Positions 28,022 to 36,527 of a stretch of DNA of 63,400 nucleotides are shown here, piece after piece (the stretch's first letter is position 1; each line of letters opens with the position of its first letter). Below the pieces are notes generated by a model. That model saw only the letters and a program-made list of their open reading frames with translations, had not been told where the DNA came from and ran no database searches. Source of the DNA: Burkholderia sp. L27(2015). GTDB lineage: Bacteria; Pseudomonadota; Gammaproteobacteria; Burkholderiales; Burkholderiaceae. The position numbers and the translations under genes were made by a program. The stretch is taken from positions 708,948 to 772,347 of the forward strand of contig NZ_LMUX01000017.1 in assembly GCF_009765705.1 (NCBI RefSeq), read 5' to 3'.

Positions 28022-28849
28022 TTAGCGGTGCAGCCGCTGCAGGGCGGCCGTGAGCGCGCCATTGGGGGAAGCCAGTTCCTCAAGCACCGAATAGTGATTG
28101 CGACCGGGCAGCAGATCCAGCGAGACATCTTCTCCAGCCGCTGTGCAAGCCTGCGCATAGTCGGTGGACTGCCGGATCAGCTCCGGCAATTCGTCGCCGC
28201 CGACAGCCACCACGGTGGGCGACCCCGGTGCAATCGTGCGCAACGGGCTGCATTTGGTAATTTCCTCGGGGGTGAGCGCGAGATTGTCGTTCAGATAACA
28301 CAGGCTGATAGGCTCGAGATCGAACACGCCGCTGATTGCCAGCACGCCATGTACACCCGGATAGCCGCGATAGGCGGCAGCCAACTGACCGCCTGCCGAA
28401 TGGCCGGCCAGATAGCGTCGCTGGGCGCCATGTGCGCCGCCGAATTTGGCTTCATTCGAAATGAAATCGAGCAGTTGCCCGATTTCATCGACGATCGCGC
28501 TCATGCTGGCCTCGGGGCCCAGCGTATACTCGGCCAGCATGACACTGAAACCCTGTATGAGCGGACCGGCGGCGACAAAGGCAAAATCCTCTTTGACGTG
28601 CCACTGCCAATAGCCGCCGTGAATAAACACCAGCAAGGGCGCGTTGGCGGTCGGGCCGGGAAACCAATCGAACCGCTGACGCGGGCCCGGGCCATACATC
28701 AAATCGCGCTGGCACGGCTGGTCGATGTACAACTGGGCACTGCGGGCCTGGAAATCGTCGATATAGGGCGCTTTGCCGCCAACCGCATCGCTGTTGTTAT
28801 AGGCAGCGTCCAGCGTGCTTCTATCCATCTGACGATAAATCGCGCTCAT
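28022..28849 (-). CDS. Alpha/beta hydrolase, kynurenine formamidase/esterase-like
   Basis: The 275-residue cytosolic protein has the HGGYW oxyanion motif typical of the esterase-like kynurenine formamidases, the nucleophile in GHSAGG, an Asp in GGDELPEL and the His in GRNHYSVL. The natural amide or ester substrate is unknown, and no kynurenine pathway gene is near. It sits 60 bp upstream of the metallophosphoesterase gene on the same strand. Confidence 0.82.
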   Translation of the reverse strand: MSAIYRQMDRSTLDAAYNNSDAVGGKAPYIDDFQARSAQLYIDQPCQRDLMYGPGPRQRFDWFPGPTANAPLLVFIHGGYWQWHVKEDFAFVAAGPLIQGFSVMLAEYTLGPEASMSAIVDEIGQLLDFISNEAKFGGAHGAQRRYLAGHSAGGQLAAAYRGYPGVHGVLAISGVFDLEPISLCYLNDNLALTPEEITKCSPLRTIAPGSPTVVAVGGDELPELIRQSTDYAQACTAAGEDVSLDLLPGRNHYSVLEELASPNGALTAALQRLHR

Positions 28850-29061
28850 CGCTGTAGTCCTCGAAAAATTGCGGGAGTTGCTCGCAACGGGCTTTATACC
28901 GCTAGCATAGACCAGTCAGCCTACACTGGCTGTGGAGCGCGCCGAAAAGCATAGTGCCGCGCTTTTCGTTAAACTGCGAACCCGGTGCTCGTTTTATGGC
29001 GCGATCGCCTACGCCGCGCCGTTCTTTACAATTTAGAAGGGCGCCCAGGCAAAATGTTTCC

Positions 29062-29096
29062 TGCCTTTTTTTGCCTTTTTTTTGCCTTTTCCCTGT
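29062..29096. repeat. TGCC-T(n) tandem repeat with T-tracts
   Basis: TGCC followed by 6, 7 and 4 T residues starts at 29062, 29072 and 29083, ending about 10 bp before the methyltransferase ATG. Homopolymer tracts this close to a start codon may vary in length and affect translation or promoter spacing. Confidence 0.8.
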
Positions 29097-29106
29097 CTTT
29101 CAGCCT

Positions 29107-30018
29107 ATGTCCAAAAAGCCGCACTCGCCATCCGCCGACCCCTCGTCACACGCGCCGAATGCGGCGCCGGGGGCGCATGAGATTCGTCCCGGTCAGTCCC
29201 TCGAGCTGCTCAAGGAGCTGCATATCCTGACGCGAGACGGCAAGCTCAATCAGGATAGCCGGCGCAAGTTGAAACAGGTATATCACCTATTTCAGTTTAT
29301 CGAACCTCTGCTGCAAGACCTCAGCGCACGGCAAGCCAACGTTAGCCTGGTCGACCACGGCGCCGGCAAGTCCTATCTCGGCTTCATCCTGTACGACCTG
29401 TACTTCAAGGCGCAACAACGTGCCGGGCAGATCTACGGCATCGAAACGCGCGAAGATCTCGTGCGCAAATCGGAAGAGCTGGCAATCCGGCTTGGCTTCG
29501 AGGGTATGTCGTTCCTGAATTTGTCGGTCGCCGATTCGATTGCCTCGCCTCGCCTGCCCGCCCAAATCGACATCGTGACGGCGTTGCACGCGTGCAATAC
29601 GGCGACCGACGACGCGATTCGATTCGCCCTCAATAAACAGGCCCAGTACATCGTGGTTGTGCCGTGCTGTCAGGCTGAAGTTGCGGGCGTATTGCGCAAA
29701 AACAAGGGCCGGGCGCTCGCATCGAATCCGTTGACGGAAATTTGGCGCCATCCGCTGCACACTCGCGAGTTCGGTAGCCAGATCACCAATGTGCTGCGTT
29801 GTTTGCAGCTCGAGGCGCATGGCTATCAGGTCAGCGTGACCGAATTGGTGGGTTGGGAGCACTCGATGAAAAACGAGTTGATTATCGCGCATTACCAGGA
29901 CCTGCCGCGGCGGCGTCCGGCGCAGCGGCTGGAGGAGGTGTTGAGCACGCTGGGACTCGACGAAATGCGCGAGCGGTTTTTTGCGTCGGAGCCGACGCTG
30001 CAAAGCGCGGCATCGTGA
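29107..30018 (+). CDS. SAM-dependent methyltransferase-like protein
   Basis: The 303-residue protein has a class I methyltransferase core: LVDHGAGKSYLGFILYDL (motif I-like, residues about 83-100), GIETREDLV for the acidic residue that follows, and DIVTALHACNTATDDAI with VVPCCQAEV later. This pattern is that of the METTL25/Methyltransf_32 type family. The acceptor is unknown. I chose MSKKPHS at 29107 because the upstream in-frame stretch is low in protein-like composition and covers the T-tract repeat. Confidence 0.75.
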   Translation: MSKKPHSPSADPSSHAPNAAPGAHEIRPGQSLELLKELHILTRDGKLNQDSRRKLKQVYHLFQFIEPLLQDLSARQANVSLVDHGAGKSYLGFILYDLYFKAQQRAGQIYGIETREDLVRKSEELAIRLGFEGMSFLNLSVADSIASPRLPAQIDIVTALHACNTATDDAIRFALNKQAQYIVVVPCCQAEVAGVLRKNKGRALASNPLTEIWRHPLHTREFGSQITNVLRCLQLEAHGYQVSVTELVGWEHSMKNELIIAHYQDLPRRRPAQRLEEVLSTLGLDEMRERFFASEPTLQSAAS

Positions 30019-30029
30019 GTTACAGTCAG

Positions 30030-30069
30030 CCGCCGTGACCCGCCGTGACCCGCCGTGACCCGCCGCGAG
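30030..30069. repeat. 10-bp tandem repeat, three exact copies and one variant
   Basis: CCGCCGTGAC is repeated at 30030, 30040 and 30050, then CCGCCGCGAG at 30060, with further GTGACC and GTGAGC echoes to about 30100. It fills the spacer between the convergent methyltransferase and DUF1415 genes. Confidence 0.95.
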
Positions 30070-30115
30070 CGCAGTGACCCGCGCCGTGAGCGGCCGTGAG
30101 CAGCAAACCCCAGGA

Positions 30116-30778
30116 TTAGGGCGAGGGCGCCCCGGCAAGCCATTCGAGCCAGCCCTGGTGGCCGAGCTTACGCAGGGTCTGCAGGTTGCGTTCGTAGATC
30201 TCGTCCGCTTCAGGAAAGGCCTCGACGGCCCGCGCCACGCTGGCTTCGCGCAACAGGTGAAAAATCGGATAAGGCGAGCGATTGGTGTAGTTCTCGATCG
30301 CGTCGGGCGCGGTGTCGGCAAATTGGTAGTGCGGGTGGAAACTGGCAATTTGCAGGACACCGCTAAGCCGCAGGCTCTTTAGCAGGCGCTCCGAAAAATA
30401 GATGAAGTCGTTGTAATCATCAAAGCTCGCCAGCATATGCGGCACGATCACCAGCGTGGTGTCGGTCTGCTGCGCGTCGCACTGCGCCAATGCAGACAAT
30501 TCACGTTCGAGGTCGTCCAGCAGGGCAGGCGCTTCGGTGGCCGCACTCACGAAGTAGCGGATTTGCCCTTTGATATGCACCGCCTTGGCGAATGGGCACA
30601 GATTCAACCCGATCACCGCGCGTGTGAGCCAGTGACGTGTGGCGGCGATCACGTCCGCTTCAGCTTGCGCGTTGCCATCGGCAGAGCCGCCGATTTTGCA
30701 TGCCTGCCCGGCGCCGTCGCCAACACGAGCGTTCGCCGACTCAGGCAGTTCAGGCGGCACGGTGGGATCAGGGATCAT
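30116..30778 (-). CDS. DUF1415 family protein
   Basis: The 220-residue protein contains the DUF1415 core: ATRHWLTRAVIGLNLCPFAKAV, HMLASFDDYNDF, ASFHPHYQFADT and ENYTNRSPYPIFHLLRE. The family is widespread in proteobacteria and has no established function; the conserved Cys-Pro-Phe and His residues suggest a catalytic or metal role, but this is not known. The first 45 residues are less conserved in character. Confidence 0.85.
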   Translation of the reverse strand: MIPDPTVPPELPESANARVGDGAGQACKIGGSADGNAQAEADVIAATRHWLTRAVIGLNLCPFAKAVHIKGQIRYFVSAATEAPALLDDLERELSALAQCDAQQTDTTLVIVPHMLASFDDYNDFIYFSERLLKSLRLSGVLQIASFHPHYQFADTAPDAIENYTNRSPYPIFHLLREASVARAVEAFPEADEIYERNLQTLRKLGHQGWLEWLAGAPSP

Positions 30779-30869
30779 GAGCGGGGCGGCAAGTAATGGG
30801 AAATCGCATTTTAACCGAGCGTCCTAGCGGTTCCGTTCGTCCAGCAAGGGTTCCGATAGCCCAGAAAGC

Positions 30870-30904
30870 AAAAACCCGGTCAGGCGCGTCGCGCGAGACC
30901 GGGT
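30870..30904 (-). terminator. Intrinsic terminator of the GlsB-type gene
   Basis: ACCCGGTC (30874-30881) and GACCGGGT (30897-30904) form the outer stem, with an inner GCGCG-rich stem. On the minus strand it is followed by TTTTTGCTTTC. It lies 43 bp after the stop codon of the GlsB/YeaQ gene. Confidence 0.75.
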
Positions 30905-30947
30905 CGTACCGGCAACCCAGGAGCCCGGGAACCGCCCGGGGGCAACG

Positions 30948-31199
30948 TCACGCTCGTCGGATTAGCCGCAGGATCACGAGCAAAACGATTGCGCCTACGG
31001 TGGCCGTGATGATCGAGGCGATCAAGCCGCCACCGACCGCGATGCCAAGCACCCCGGCAAGCCAGCCGCCGATGAAGGCGCCGATAATACCGATGATGAT
31101 GTCCCAGAGCAGCCCGAAGCCGCCGCCGCTGACCAGCGTGCCGGCAAGCCAGCCGGCAACCCCACCGATAATCAGCCAAATAATAATGCCGTGTGCCAT
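30948..31199 (-). CDS. GlsB/YeaQ/YmgE (transglycosylase-associated) small membrane protein
   Basis: The 83-residue protein is almost all hydrophobic and glycine-rich, with three membrane segments and the family patterns IIGGVAGWLAGTL and GIIGAFIGGWL. Members are often stress-induced inner-membrane proteins; the molecular role is unsettled. The ATG at 31199 has a GGAGG-like ribosome site upstream and gives the normal family length. Confidence 0.85.
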   Translation of the reverse strand: MAHGIIIWLIIGGVAGWLAGTLVSGGGFGLLWDIIIGIIGAFIGGWLAGVLGIAVGGGLIASIITATVGAIVLLVILRLIRRA

Positions 31200-31656
31200 T
31201 GCAATTCCTCCCAGTAAATGACGGAAATAACTATTCCGGTGCTTCTGTACCAAAAAAGCACAGTAAAACTGCGGCAACGTTGCCATACCCCTTGCGAGGC
31301 GGATTCAAACCGCGGATTTCAGCCGTCGATTTCAACTTCATCCACGCGCACTTCTTAAACACGAACTTTAAATGTGAACTTTAAGCGCGTACTTTAAACG
31401 CACACCTAAAAAGCTTGGCCAACACGCTCAGGTAAGGTGCTCAGTTGTCGTGCTCAGTTGTCGTGATTTGACATCGGTGTGCTCGTCGCCGGCAATCGAA
31501 ATGTGCAACTGCGTGCGACGTACCGATAAGAGCCGCGCCAGCCGGATTAAGTTCCTGACGCGTCCCTGCTTTTATTTGAACATTCCGCTTTGAATTGTCG
31601 CTTAGAAATACAGGTAAATCCGGCGATGCATTGTATTTATTACGAGATTGCCTGAC
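31200..31656. repeat. Gene-free spacer with two short tandem arrays
   Basis: This 457-bp spacer has no coding sequence that I can support. It contains three 13-bp units at 31365-31403 (actttaaatgtga, actttaagcgcgt, actttaaacgcac) and two exact copies of TGCTCAGTTGTCG at 31438-31463. It is more AT-rich than its surroundings and should hold the promoter of the GlsB-type gene. The 3' end of mntH abuts its right side. Confidence 0.7.
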
Positions 31657-33123
31657 TTAAATCAGCGCGAAGGTCTGGCCGACCAACACCAGATTAGCTA
31701 ACGTGATCAGTCCGAACAGCGTCCATGAGACCAGGTGCGTGAGCGTCGAATTGCAGAACGTGCCCATCAACTGCCGGTCGCCGGTCATACGGATGAGCGG
31801 AAAGAGCGCGAACGGCAATTGCAGGCTCAGTACCACTTGGCTAGCCACCAGCATCGTGCCGATCGCGTGGTCGCCCAGCATTTCCACGCCGATGAGTGCA
31901 GGAATGAGCGCCAGCCCGCGGGTAATCAGGCGACGCTGGTAGCAGGGAATCTTCAGGTTCAGAAAACCTTCCATCACCACTTGGCCGGCCACCGTGCCGG
32001 TAAACGTGGAGCTTTGTCCGGAGGCCAGTAGCGCGATGGCAAACATGAAGCTGGCAAGGCCCGTGCCCACCAGTGGTGTGAGCAGTTTGTACGCATCTTC
32101 GATTTCCGTCACATCGCCATGGCCGGTCAGATGGAATGCGGTGCCGGCCAGTATCAGGATTGCGGCATTGACCAGCAGCGCGAGCGTCAGCGTGCCCAGC
32201 GTATCGAGGCGCGACAGCGAAATCGCTTCGCGTTTGCTGGCCTCGTCGCGCTTGACGACGCGGGTCTGCACGATCGACGAGTGCAGGTAAAGATTGTGCG
32301 GCATGACGGTTGCGCCCAGGATGCCGATCGCGAGATAAACCGGCTCGCGATGGGTCAAGGTTTGCCACGACGGCAGCATGCCTTGGGCGACCGAGGGCCA
32401 ATCCGGCTTGACGAGCCACAATTCGATCGCGAACCCCAGGCCGATGGTGGCCACCAGCCCCAGGATGATCGCCTCCAGGTGACGGAAGTTTTTACCTTGC
32501 AGGCCCAGCACCAATAGGGTGTCGAACGTGGTCAACAACACGCCGATCAGGATCGAGCAGCCCAGCAGTAGATGAAAGGCGAGCGCTGCGCCCAGCACTT
32601 CGGCCAGATCGGTGGCAATGATCGAGATTTCCGCAAGTACCCACTGGGCACGCACCACGGGGCGGCTATAACGGTCGCGAGTGAGTCGCGCAAGGTCCTC
32701 GCCGGTGGCGATGCCCAGCCGCATCGACAGGCATTGCAGCACCATGGCCGCCAGGCTGGACGCAATCACGACAAACAGCAGGCTGTAGCCGTATTTCGCG
32801 CCGGCTTCGATATCGGTGGCCCAATTTCCGGGGTCCATATAGCCGATAGAGATCAGCAGCCCGGGCCCAACAAATTTCAGCAGCTTGGACAACCAGGCGG
32901 TGCCGGCCTTGATCTCGATTGTTCCTTTGACCTCGGATGGGCAAAACGGCGCGGTTGCGGTAGTCGGGAGCTTGTACGGCAATTTTTGGACCTTGAAGTG
33001 AAATCTGAAGGAAAAACGGCGGAAGGTGAAGCCGCGAGTATTACTGGAAGGTAAGTGATTTTGCAACGCTCCACAAATCGCATGGCCCGGCATCGCCCAT
33101 GGGAGGTCGCAGTGGAAGGTCAA
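31657..33123 (-). CDS. mntH: NRAMP family Mn2+/Fe2+ transporter MntH
   Basis: The 488-residue reading has the Nramp signatures SIGYMDPGNWATDIEAG in helix 1 (metal-binding Asp-Pro-Gly-Asn) and ATVMPHNLYLHSSIV in helix 6 (Met-Pro-His). It imports divalent metal with protons. Relatives begin only shortly before a segment like TTATAPFCPSEVKG, so the first roughly 47 residues here may not be translated; a TTG at 32982 is a possible start, and the true start is uncertain. A Fur/MntR-like imperfect palindrome lies at 33147-33162. Confidence 0.88.
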   Translation of the reverse strand: MTFHCDLPWAMPGHAICGALQNHLPSSNTRGFTFRRFSFRFHFKVQKLPYKLPTTATAPFCPSEVKGTIEIKAGTAWLSKLLKFVGPGLLISIGYMDPGNWATDIEAGAKYGYSLLFVVIASSLAAMVLQCLSMRLGIATGEDLARLTRDRYSRPVVRAQWVLAEISIIATDLAEVLGAALAFHLLLGCSILIGVLLTTFDTLLVLGLQGKNFRHLEAIILGLVATIGLGFAIELWLVKPDWPSVAQGMLPSWQTLTHREPVYLAIGILGATVMPHNLYLHSSIVQTRVVKRDEASKREAISLSRLDTLGTLTLALLVNAAILILAGTAFHLTGHGDVTEIEDAYKLLTPLVGTGLASFMFAIALLASGQSSTFTGTVAGQVVMEGFLNLKIPCYQRRLITRGLALIPALIGVEMLGDHAIGTMLVASQVVLSLQLPFALFPLIRMTGDRQLMGTFCNSTLTHLVSWTLFGLITLANLVLVGQTFALI

Positions 33124-33146
33124 AGCCGAAATCGGGCATCTTTTTA

Positions 33147-33162
33147 TTCGAAATTATTTCAA
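33147..33162. promoter_or_regulatory. AT-rich imperfect palindrome upstream of mntH
   Basis: TTCGAAATTATTTCAA matches its reverse complement at 12 of 16 positions. It lies 24 bp from the furthest upstream mntH start, in the only AT-rich part of the spacer. Position and composition suit a Fur or MntR type metal-dependent repressor site; this is an inference. Confidence 0.4.
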
Positions 33163-33186
33163 TGTGTTTCAGCGCTACGGTAGGAC

Positions 33187-33217
33187 GGGGCTCAGCGGTG
33201 GTCGAGCCCCATTTTTT
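33187..33217 (+). terminator. Intrinsic terminator upstream of the OpgC-like gene
   Basis: GGGGCTC (33187-33193) and GAGCCCC (33204-33210) form a perfect 7-bp stem with a 10-base loop, followed by ATTTTTT. It points along the plus strand, yet no plus-strand gene precedes it between the divergent mntH start and the opgC-like start at 33360. It could end a small RNA or act as a leader attenuator. Confidence 0.7.
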
Positions 33218-33359
33218 AAGAAGCAGGGCCAGGAATTTTTTGGCGAGCTAAGGTACAAATTGACTTAGGCCAATCAGCAGCGAAACGCGAACGTTGGAAG
33301 CCGACCGTCGCGTGGCTTTACAGCGCGGCATGACGTTCACCCTACAGAGAATGACGCCA

Positions 33360-34502
33360 ATGAATCCAGCACTGCAGCGTTCGGTCGAGGTCGATTTTCT
33401 GCGAGGGTTGGTTCTGCTCGTGATCATGCTCGATCATGTCTCCGGCAGTGTGTTGTCCCGCTTTATGCTGCACGAATACGCGTACTGCGACGCGGCCGAA
33501 GTGTTCGTCTTTCTCGGCGGCTACGCGACCGCCGCGGCGTATGTCTCGATCGACCAGCGTGGCGTGCCGGGGGGCGCAACCCGTCGCTTTCTCAAGCGTG
33601 CCTGGGAAATATACCGGGCTTACCTGCTGACCGCCGCCTTGATGCTGATATGCGGCCTGGCGATGTTGATTTTGCAGGTGCATCCGACTTCGTTGCCCTA
33701 TACCGACGCGCAACAGTGGCTGCAAAGGCCCGTACGCACGATTTTCGACATCGTGAGTATGCGTAGCCAGCCGTATCTGGCGTCGGTATTGCCGATGTAC
33801 GCGATATTCGCGCTGGCCGCGCCGCTGACCGTACCGTTTGCTCGCAACAGCGCCGCCGGCGCGTTGTTGGTTAGCCTCGGGATCTGGGTGTGCTCGCAGC
33901 CGCTCGCCGCGCACCTGTTACCGAGCGCCGATCCGGGCGGCTGGGGCTTTAACCCGTTTGCCTGGCAATTGATGTTTGTGTTCGGCATGTTGAGCCGTCT
34001 GCATCCGGTGCCGCGCGAGTTTTATGTTTCCAAGATGGGCGTACGGCTGACGAAACTCGCCGTGTTGCTGTTCCTGACTTTTGCGTTTTGCAAGCTGGTG
34101 TTACAGACGCAGCCGGAGCCTGGACACTGGAAACAGAATCTGGCGGCGGTGCGTGTCGTGAGCTTCGGGTCGGCGGCCTGGCTGGTGGCGTTGACGGTTC
34201 GGGCTGGGTGGCTCGGAAAGGTGGCGCAGGCGTTGCCGCAAGTGATCATGGTGGGGCGGCAGGGCTTGGTGTGCTTTATCGCCGGCGCGGTGATCTCGGT
34301 GGTGCTGGACACCGTATTGCAATGCCTGGGGTTGCGCGCCGCGAGCTGGAGCGCTTATGGTGCCGGTCTGGCCAGCGATGCGGTAGGGCTCGCTGCACTG
34401 CTTGCGGTTGCGAGCCTGTCGCACGCCTTGAAGGCGGCGCTTCGCAAGCCACAGGACCACACCGCCGGAGCTCGGCCGCTGCCTGGCCGTCCACCTGTTT
34501 AA
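33360..34502 (+). CDS. OpgC-like integral membrane protein
   Basis: The 380-residue protein starts with the OpgC domain pattern RSVEVDFLRGLVLLVIMLDHVSGS and has about ten membrane helices, with the conserved VFVFLGGYATAAAYV segment. OpgC proteins are acyltransferase-3-like enzymes that succinylate periplasmic glucans. No opgG or opgH gene is adjacent, so the substrate here is uncertain. A GAGA ribosome site favours 33360; ATGs at 33330 and 33351 are alternatives. Confidence 0.78.
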   Translation: MNPALQRSVEVDFLRGLVLLVIMLDHVSGSVLSRFMLHEYAYCDAAEVFVFLGGYATAAAYVSIDQRGVPGGATRRFLKRAWEIYRAYLLTAALMLICGLAMLILQVHPTSLPYTDAQQWLQRPVRTIFDIVSMRSQPYLASVLPMYAIFALAAPLTVPFARNSAAGALLVSLGIWVCSQPLAAHLLPSADPGGWGFNPFAWQLMFVFGMLSRLHPVPREFYVSKMGVRLTKLAVLLFLTFAFCKLVLQTQPEPGHWKQNLAAVRVVSFGSAAWLVALTVRAGWLGKVAQALPQVIMVGRQGLVCFIAGAVISVVLDTVLQCLGLRAASWSAYGAGLASDAVGLAALLAVASLSHALKAALRKPQDHTAGARPLPGRPPV

Positions 34503-34588
34503 ATCAAGAACATGCATACGAACTCGCGCAAGCGAGGCCTAGGGCAGGCTAAAATCGCGGTTCTGCCGAAATTTAAAGAACCGCCACG

Positions 34589-35053
34589 ATGTCATCTAAA
34601 TCTGCGCTGCCAGGGCATCTCGAGGAGCTGCTGACGTATCGGCTGCATGTCGTCAAGAAATTGACCGACAAAATCATTCACGACGAGTTTTTACGGCAGA
34701 CCGGCCTGAGCTTGCCGGAAGCGCGCGTGATCCTGTGCGTGGGCGCGTTCGGTAATCTGTCGGTCTCCGAGTTGGGACAGAAATCGAACCTGGATCGAAG
34801 TCAGGCGAGCCGCGCCACCGACGCGCTGGTGCGCCGGGATCTGCTGGCCAAGACCACCAATGAGCGCGATGCGCGCGGCGTGGAAATTCGCCTGACCGCC
34901 GAGGGGCAGACCTTGTATCGGAAGGCGCTCAAGATTTCGCAGCAACGTAACGCGGCATTTCTCGCGCTGCTCGATCCAGACCAGTCGCAGGCGTTGCTCG
35001 GTGCGCTCGATACCTTGATTACGGCGTTGCGCGGCGATGGCGACGAGGCTTGA
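34589..35053 (+). CDS. MarR family transcriptional regulator
   Basis: The 154-residue protein has the MarR winged helix: dimer helices at the ends, LSVSELGQKSNLDRSQASRATDALVRRDLL for the recognition helix, and NERDARGVEIRLTAEG for the wing. It is separate from the hpaR regulator, on which it converges across the 12-bp repeat array. No target can be named; the nearest plus-strand gene is the OpgC-like gene 86 bp upstream. Confidence 0.87.
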   Translation: MSSKSALPGHLEELLTYRLHVVKKLTDKIIHDEFLRQTGLSLPEARVILCVGAFGNLSVSELGQKSNLDRSQASRATDALVRRDLLAKTTNERDARGVEIRLTAEGQTLYRKALKISQQRNAAFLALLDPDQSQALLGALDTLITALRGDGDEA

Positions 35054-35095
35054 ATACTGAATGCTGGGCGTTAAGCTTCGCTGACCTGCTTGATC

Positions 35096-35140
35096 GGTTC
35101 AACCCCGGGTTCAACCCCGGGTTCAACCCGCGGTTCAACC
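35096..35140. repeat. 12-bp tandem repeat of a short palindrome, four copies
   Basis: GGTTCAACC, itself a 4-1-4 palindrome, occurs at 35096, 35108, 35120 and 35132 with an exact 12-bp period (spacers CCG, CCG and CGC). The array lies between two convergent MarR genes, and its last copy supplies the stop codon and final residues of hpaR. Confidence 0.97.
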
Positions 35141-35620
35141 CGGGATGTCACCTCGCACTTCGCCCCGGAGTTCGGATAGCGGTTCCGACGGGGCTTCAAA
35201 CCGGTTCAGCGTTTCGTCGAGTAATTCGATCAGCGCATCCAGCCGCTTTTCTCCCAATTGCGCCTCGATGTTCCTGTAGGCCTCATCGATCAGCGGCTGC
35301 ATCTGCTTGACCAGCCGGCGCGCTTTCGGCGTCAGGCTGATCAGTGTGACGCGACCGTCTTCCGGGTGCTGAATCCGCGCGACAAAATCCTGCGCCTCCA
35401 TGCGATTGATGATGCCCGTGAGGCTGGAGCCGAATATCTGGCAGTGGGTGACGATATCTTTGAGCGGCAGCGGGCCGCCGTCACTGAGTACGCGGATGAT
35501 GCGCCATTGTTGTTCGGTCAGGCCGCGCGCGCGCAGGATAGGCCGAAACTGATCGAGCAGCGTCTCTCGTGCAATCAGCAATAGATGCGGCAGGTTACGG
35601 TGTTGAAACTTCGATGGCAC
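35135..35620 (-). CDS. hpaR: HpaR, MarR-type regulator of homoprotocatechuate degradation
   Basis: The 161-residue protein reads like HpaR: RETLLDQFRPILRARGLTEQQWRIIRVLSD, then FGSSLTGIINRMEAQDFV in the recognition region and DGRVTLISLTPKARRL in the wing. The family represses the hpa meta-cleavage genes until 4-hydroxyphenylacetate or homoprotocatechuate is present. The start is a GTG at 35620. Unlike in E. coli, where hpaR is divergent from hpaG, here it is the last gene of the operon, 68 bp after hpaI. The stop codon and last residues fall in the 12-bp repeat. Confidence 0.88.
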   Translation of the reverse strand: MPSKFQHRNLPHLLLIARETLLDQFRPILRARGLTEQQWRIIRVLSDGGPLPLKDIVTHCQIFGSSLTGIINRMEAQDFVARIQHPEDGRVTLISLTPKARRLVKQMQPLIDEAYRNIEAQLGEKRLDALIELLDETLNRFEAPSEPLSELRGEVRGDIPG

Positions 35621-35688
35621 AGATCGGTTTTCCTGGTGGACGACAGCCCTCGGCGGCGAGGCCCGGCAGGCTAGCCAAGTTAAAAAAA

Positions 35689-36495
35689 TCAATAAACGCC
35701 ACCGGGCTTGGGTGCAGGCGTCGAGGCTTGCTTGAACTGCTGCGCCAGCGCTTCGGCGCTGCGCGCTAGCAAGGTGGCGTCGACCCCGACCGCGACAAAG
35801 CGCGCGCCCAGCGTCAGGTAGTGATGCGCCCGATCCCGGCTGCCGGTTAGTATGCCAGCGGCCTTGCCGGAAGTAACGATGCGGGTAATGGCTTCGTCGA
35901 TCGCGTGTTCCACGTCGGGGTGCCCGGGGTTGCCCAAGTGCCCGAGCGCCGCGCTCAAATCGGCCGGACCGATAAACACGCCGTCGACGCCTTCGACCGC
36001 GAGGATCTGGTCGAGCTCCTGCAGACCGCGGGCCGACTCCAATTGTACAAGCACGCACATCTCGCGATCCGATTGCTTCAGATAGTCGGTATGCCGGCTC
36101 CAGCGCGAGCCGCGCGCCAATGCACTGCCCACGCCGCGTATGCCGTGCGGCGGATAGCGCACGGCGGCGACCGCCTGGCGCGCCTGCTCAGCGGTTTCTA
36201 CCATCGGGATCAGCAAGGTCTGCGCGCCGAGATCGAGTAATTGCTTGATTTGCACGGGATCGTTGACCGAAGGGCGCACGACCGCATGCACCGGATAGGC
36301 GGCCAGCACCTGCAGTTGGGCGAGAATGCTCGGGATCGAATTGGGCGCGTGCTCGCCGTCGATCAGTAGCCAGTCGAAACCCGCACCGGCCATGATCTCG
36401 GCGGTGTAGGGGCTGGCCAGGCCGAGCCAGCAGCCGATCTGCTGCGCGCCGGCGGCGAGCTCCGCCTTGAACGCATTTTTCATAGAGAGGGTCAT
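35689..36495 (-). CDS. hpaI: HpaI, 4-hydroxy-2-oxoheptanedioate aldolase
   Basis: The 268-residue class II aldolase cleaves 4-hydroxy-2-oxoheptanedioate to pyruvate and succinate semialdehyde, the last step of the pathway. It shows [12 protein letters not shown] (catalytic His), VVRPSVND (Arg), [10 protein letters not shown] (metal Glu) and [14 protein letters not shown] (metal Asp). The ATG at 36495 has GGGAG eight bases upstream; the next ATG at 36483 is less likely. E. coli HpaI has 262 residues. Confidence 0.93.
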   Translation of the reverse strand: MTLSMKNAFKAELAAGAQQIGCWLGLASPYTAEIMAGAGFDWLLIDGEHAPNSIPSILAQLQVLAAYPVHAVVRPSVNDPVQIKQLLDLGAQTLLIPMVETAEQARQAVAAVRYPPHGIRGVGSALARGSRWSRHTDYLKQSDREMCVLVQLESARGLQELDQILAVEGVDGVFIGPADLSAALGHLGNPGHPDVEHAIDEAITRIVTSGKAAGILTGSRDRAHHYLTLGARFVAVGVDATLLARSAEALAQQFKQASTPAPKPGGVY

Positions 36496-36527
36496 TTCGA
36501 AAACTCCCGGTTTGCGGTTTGATCGGA

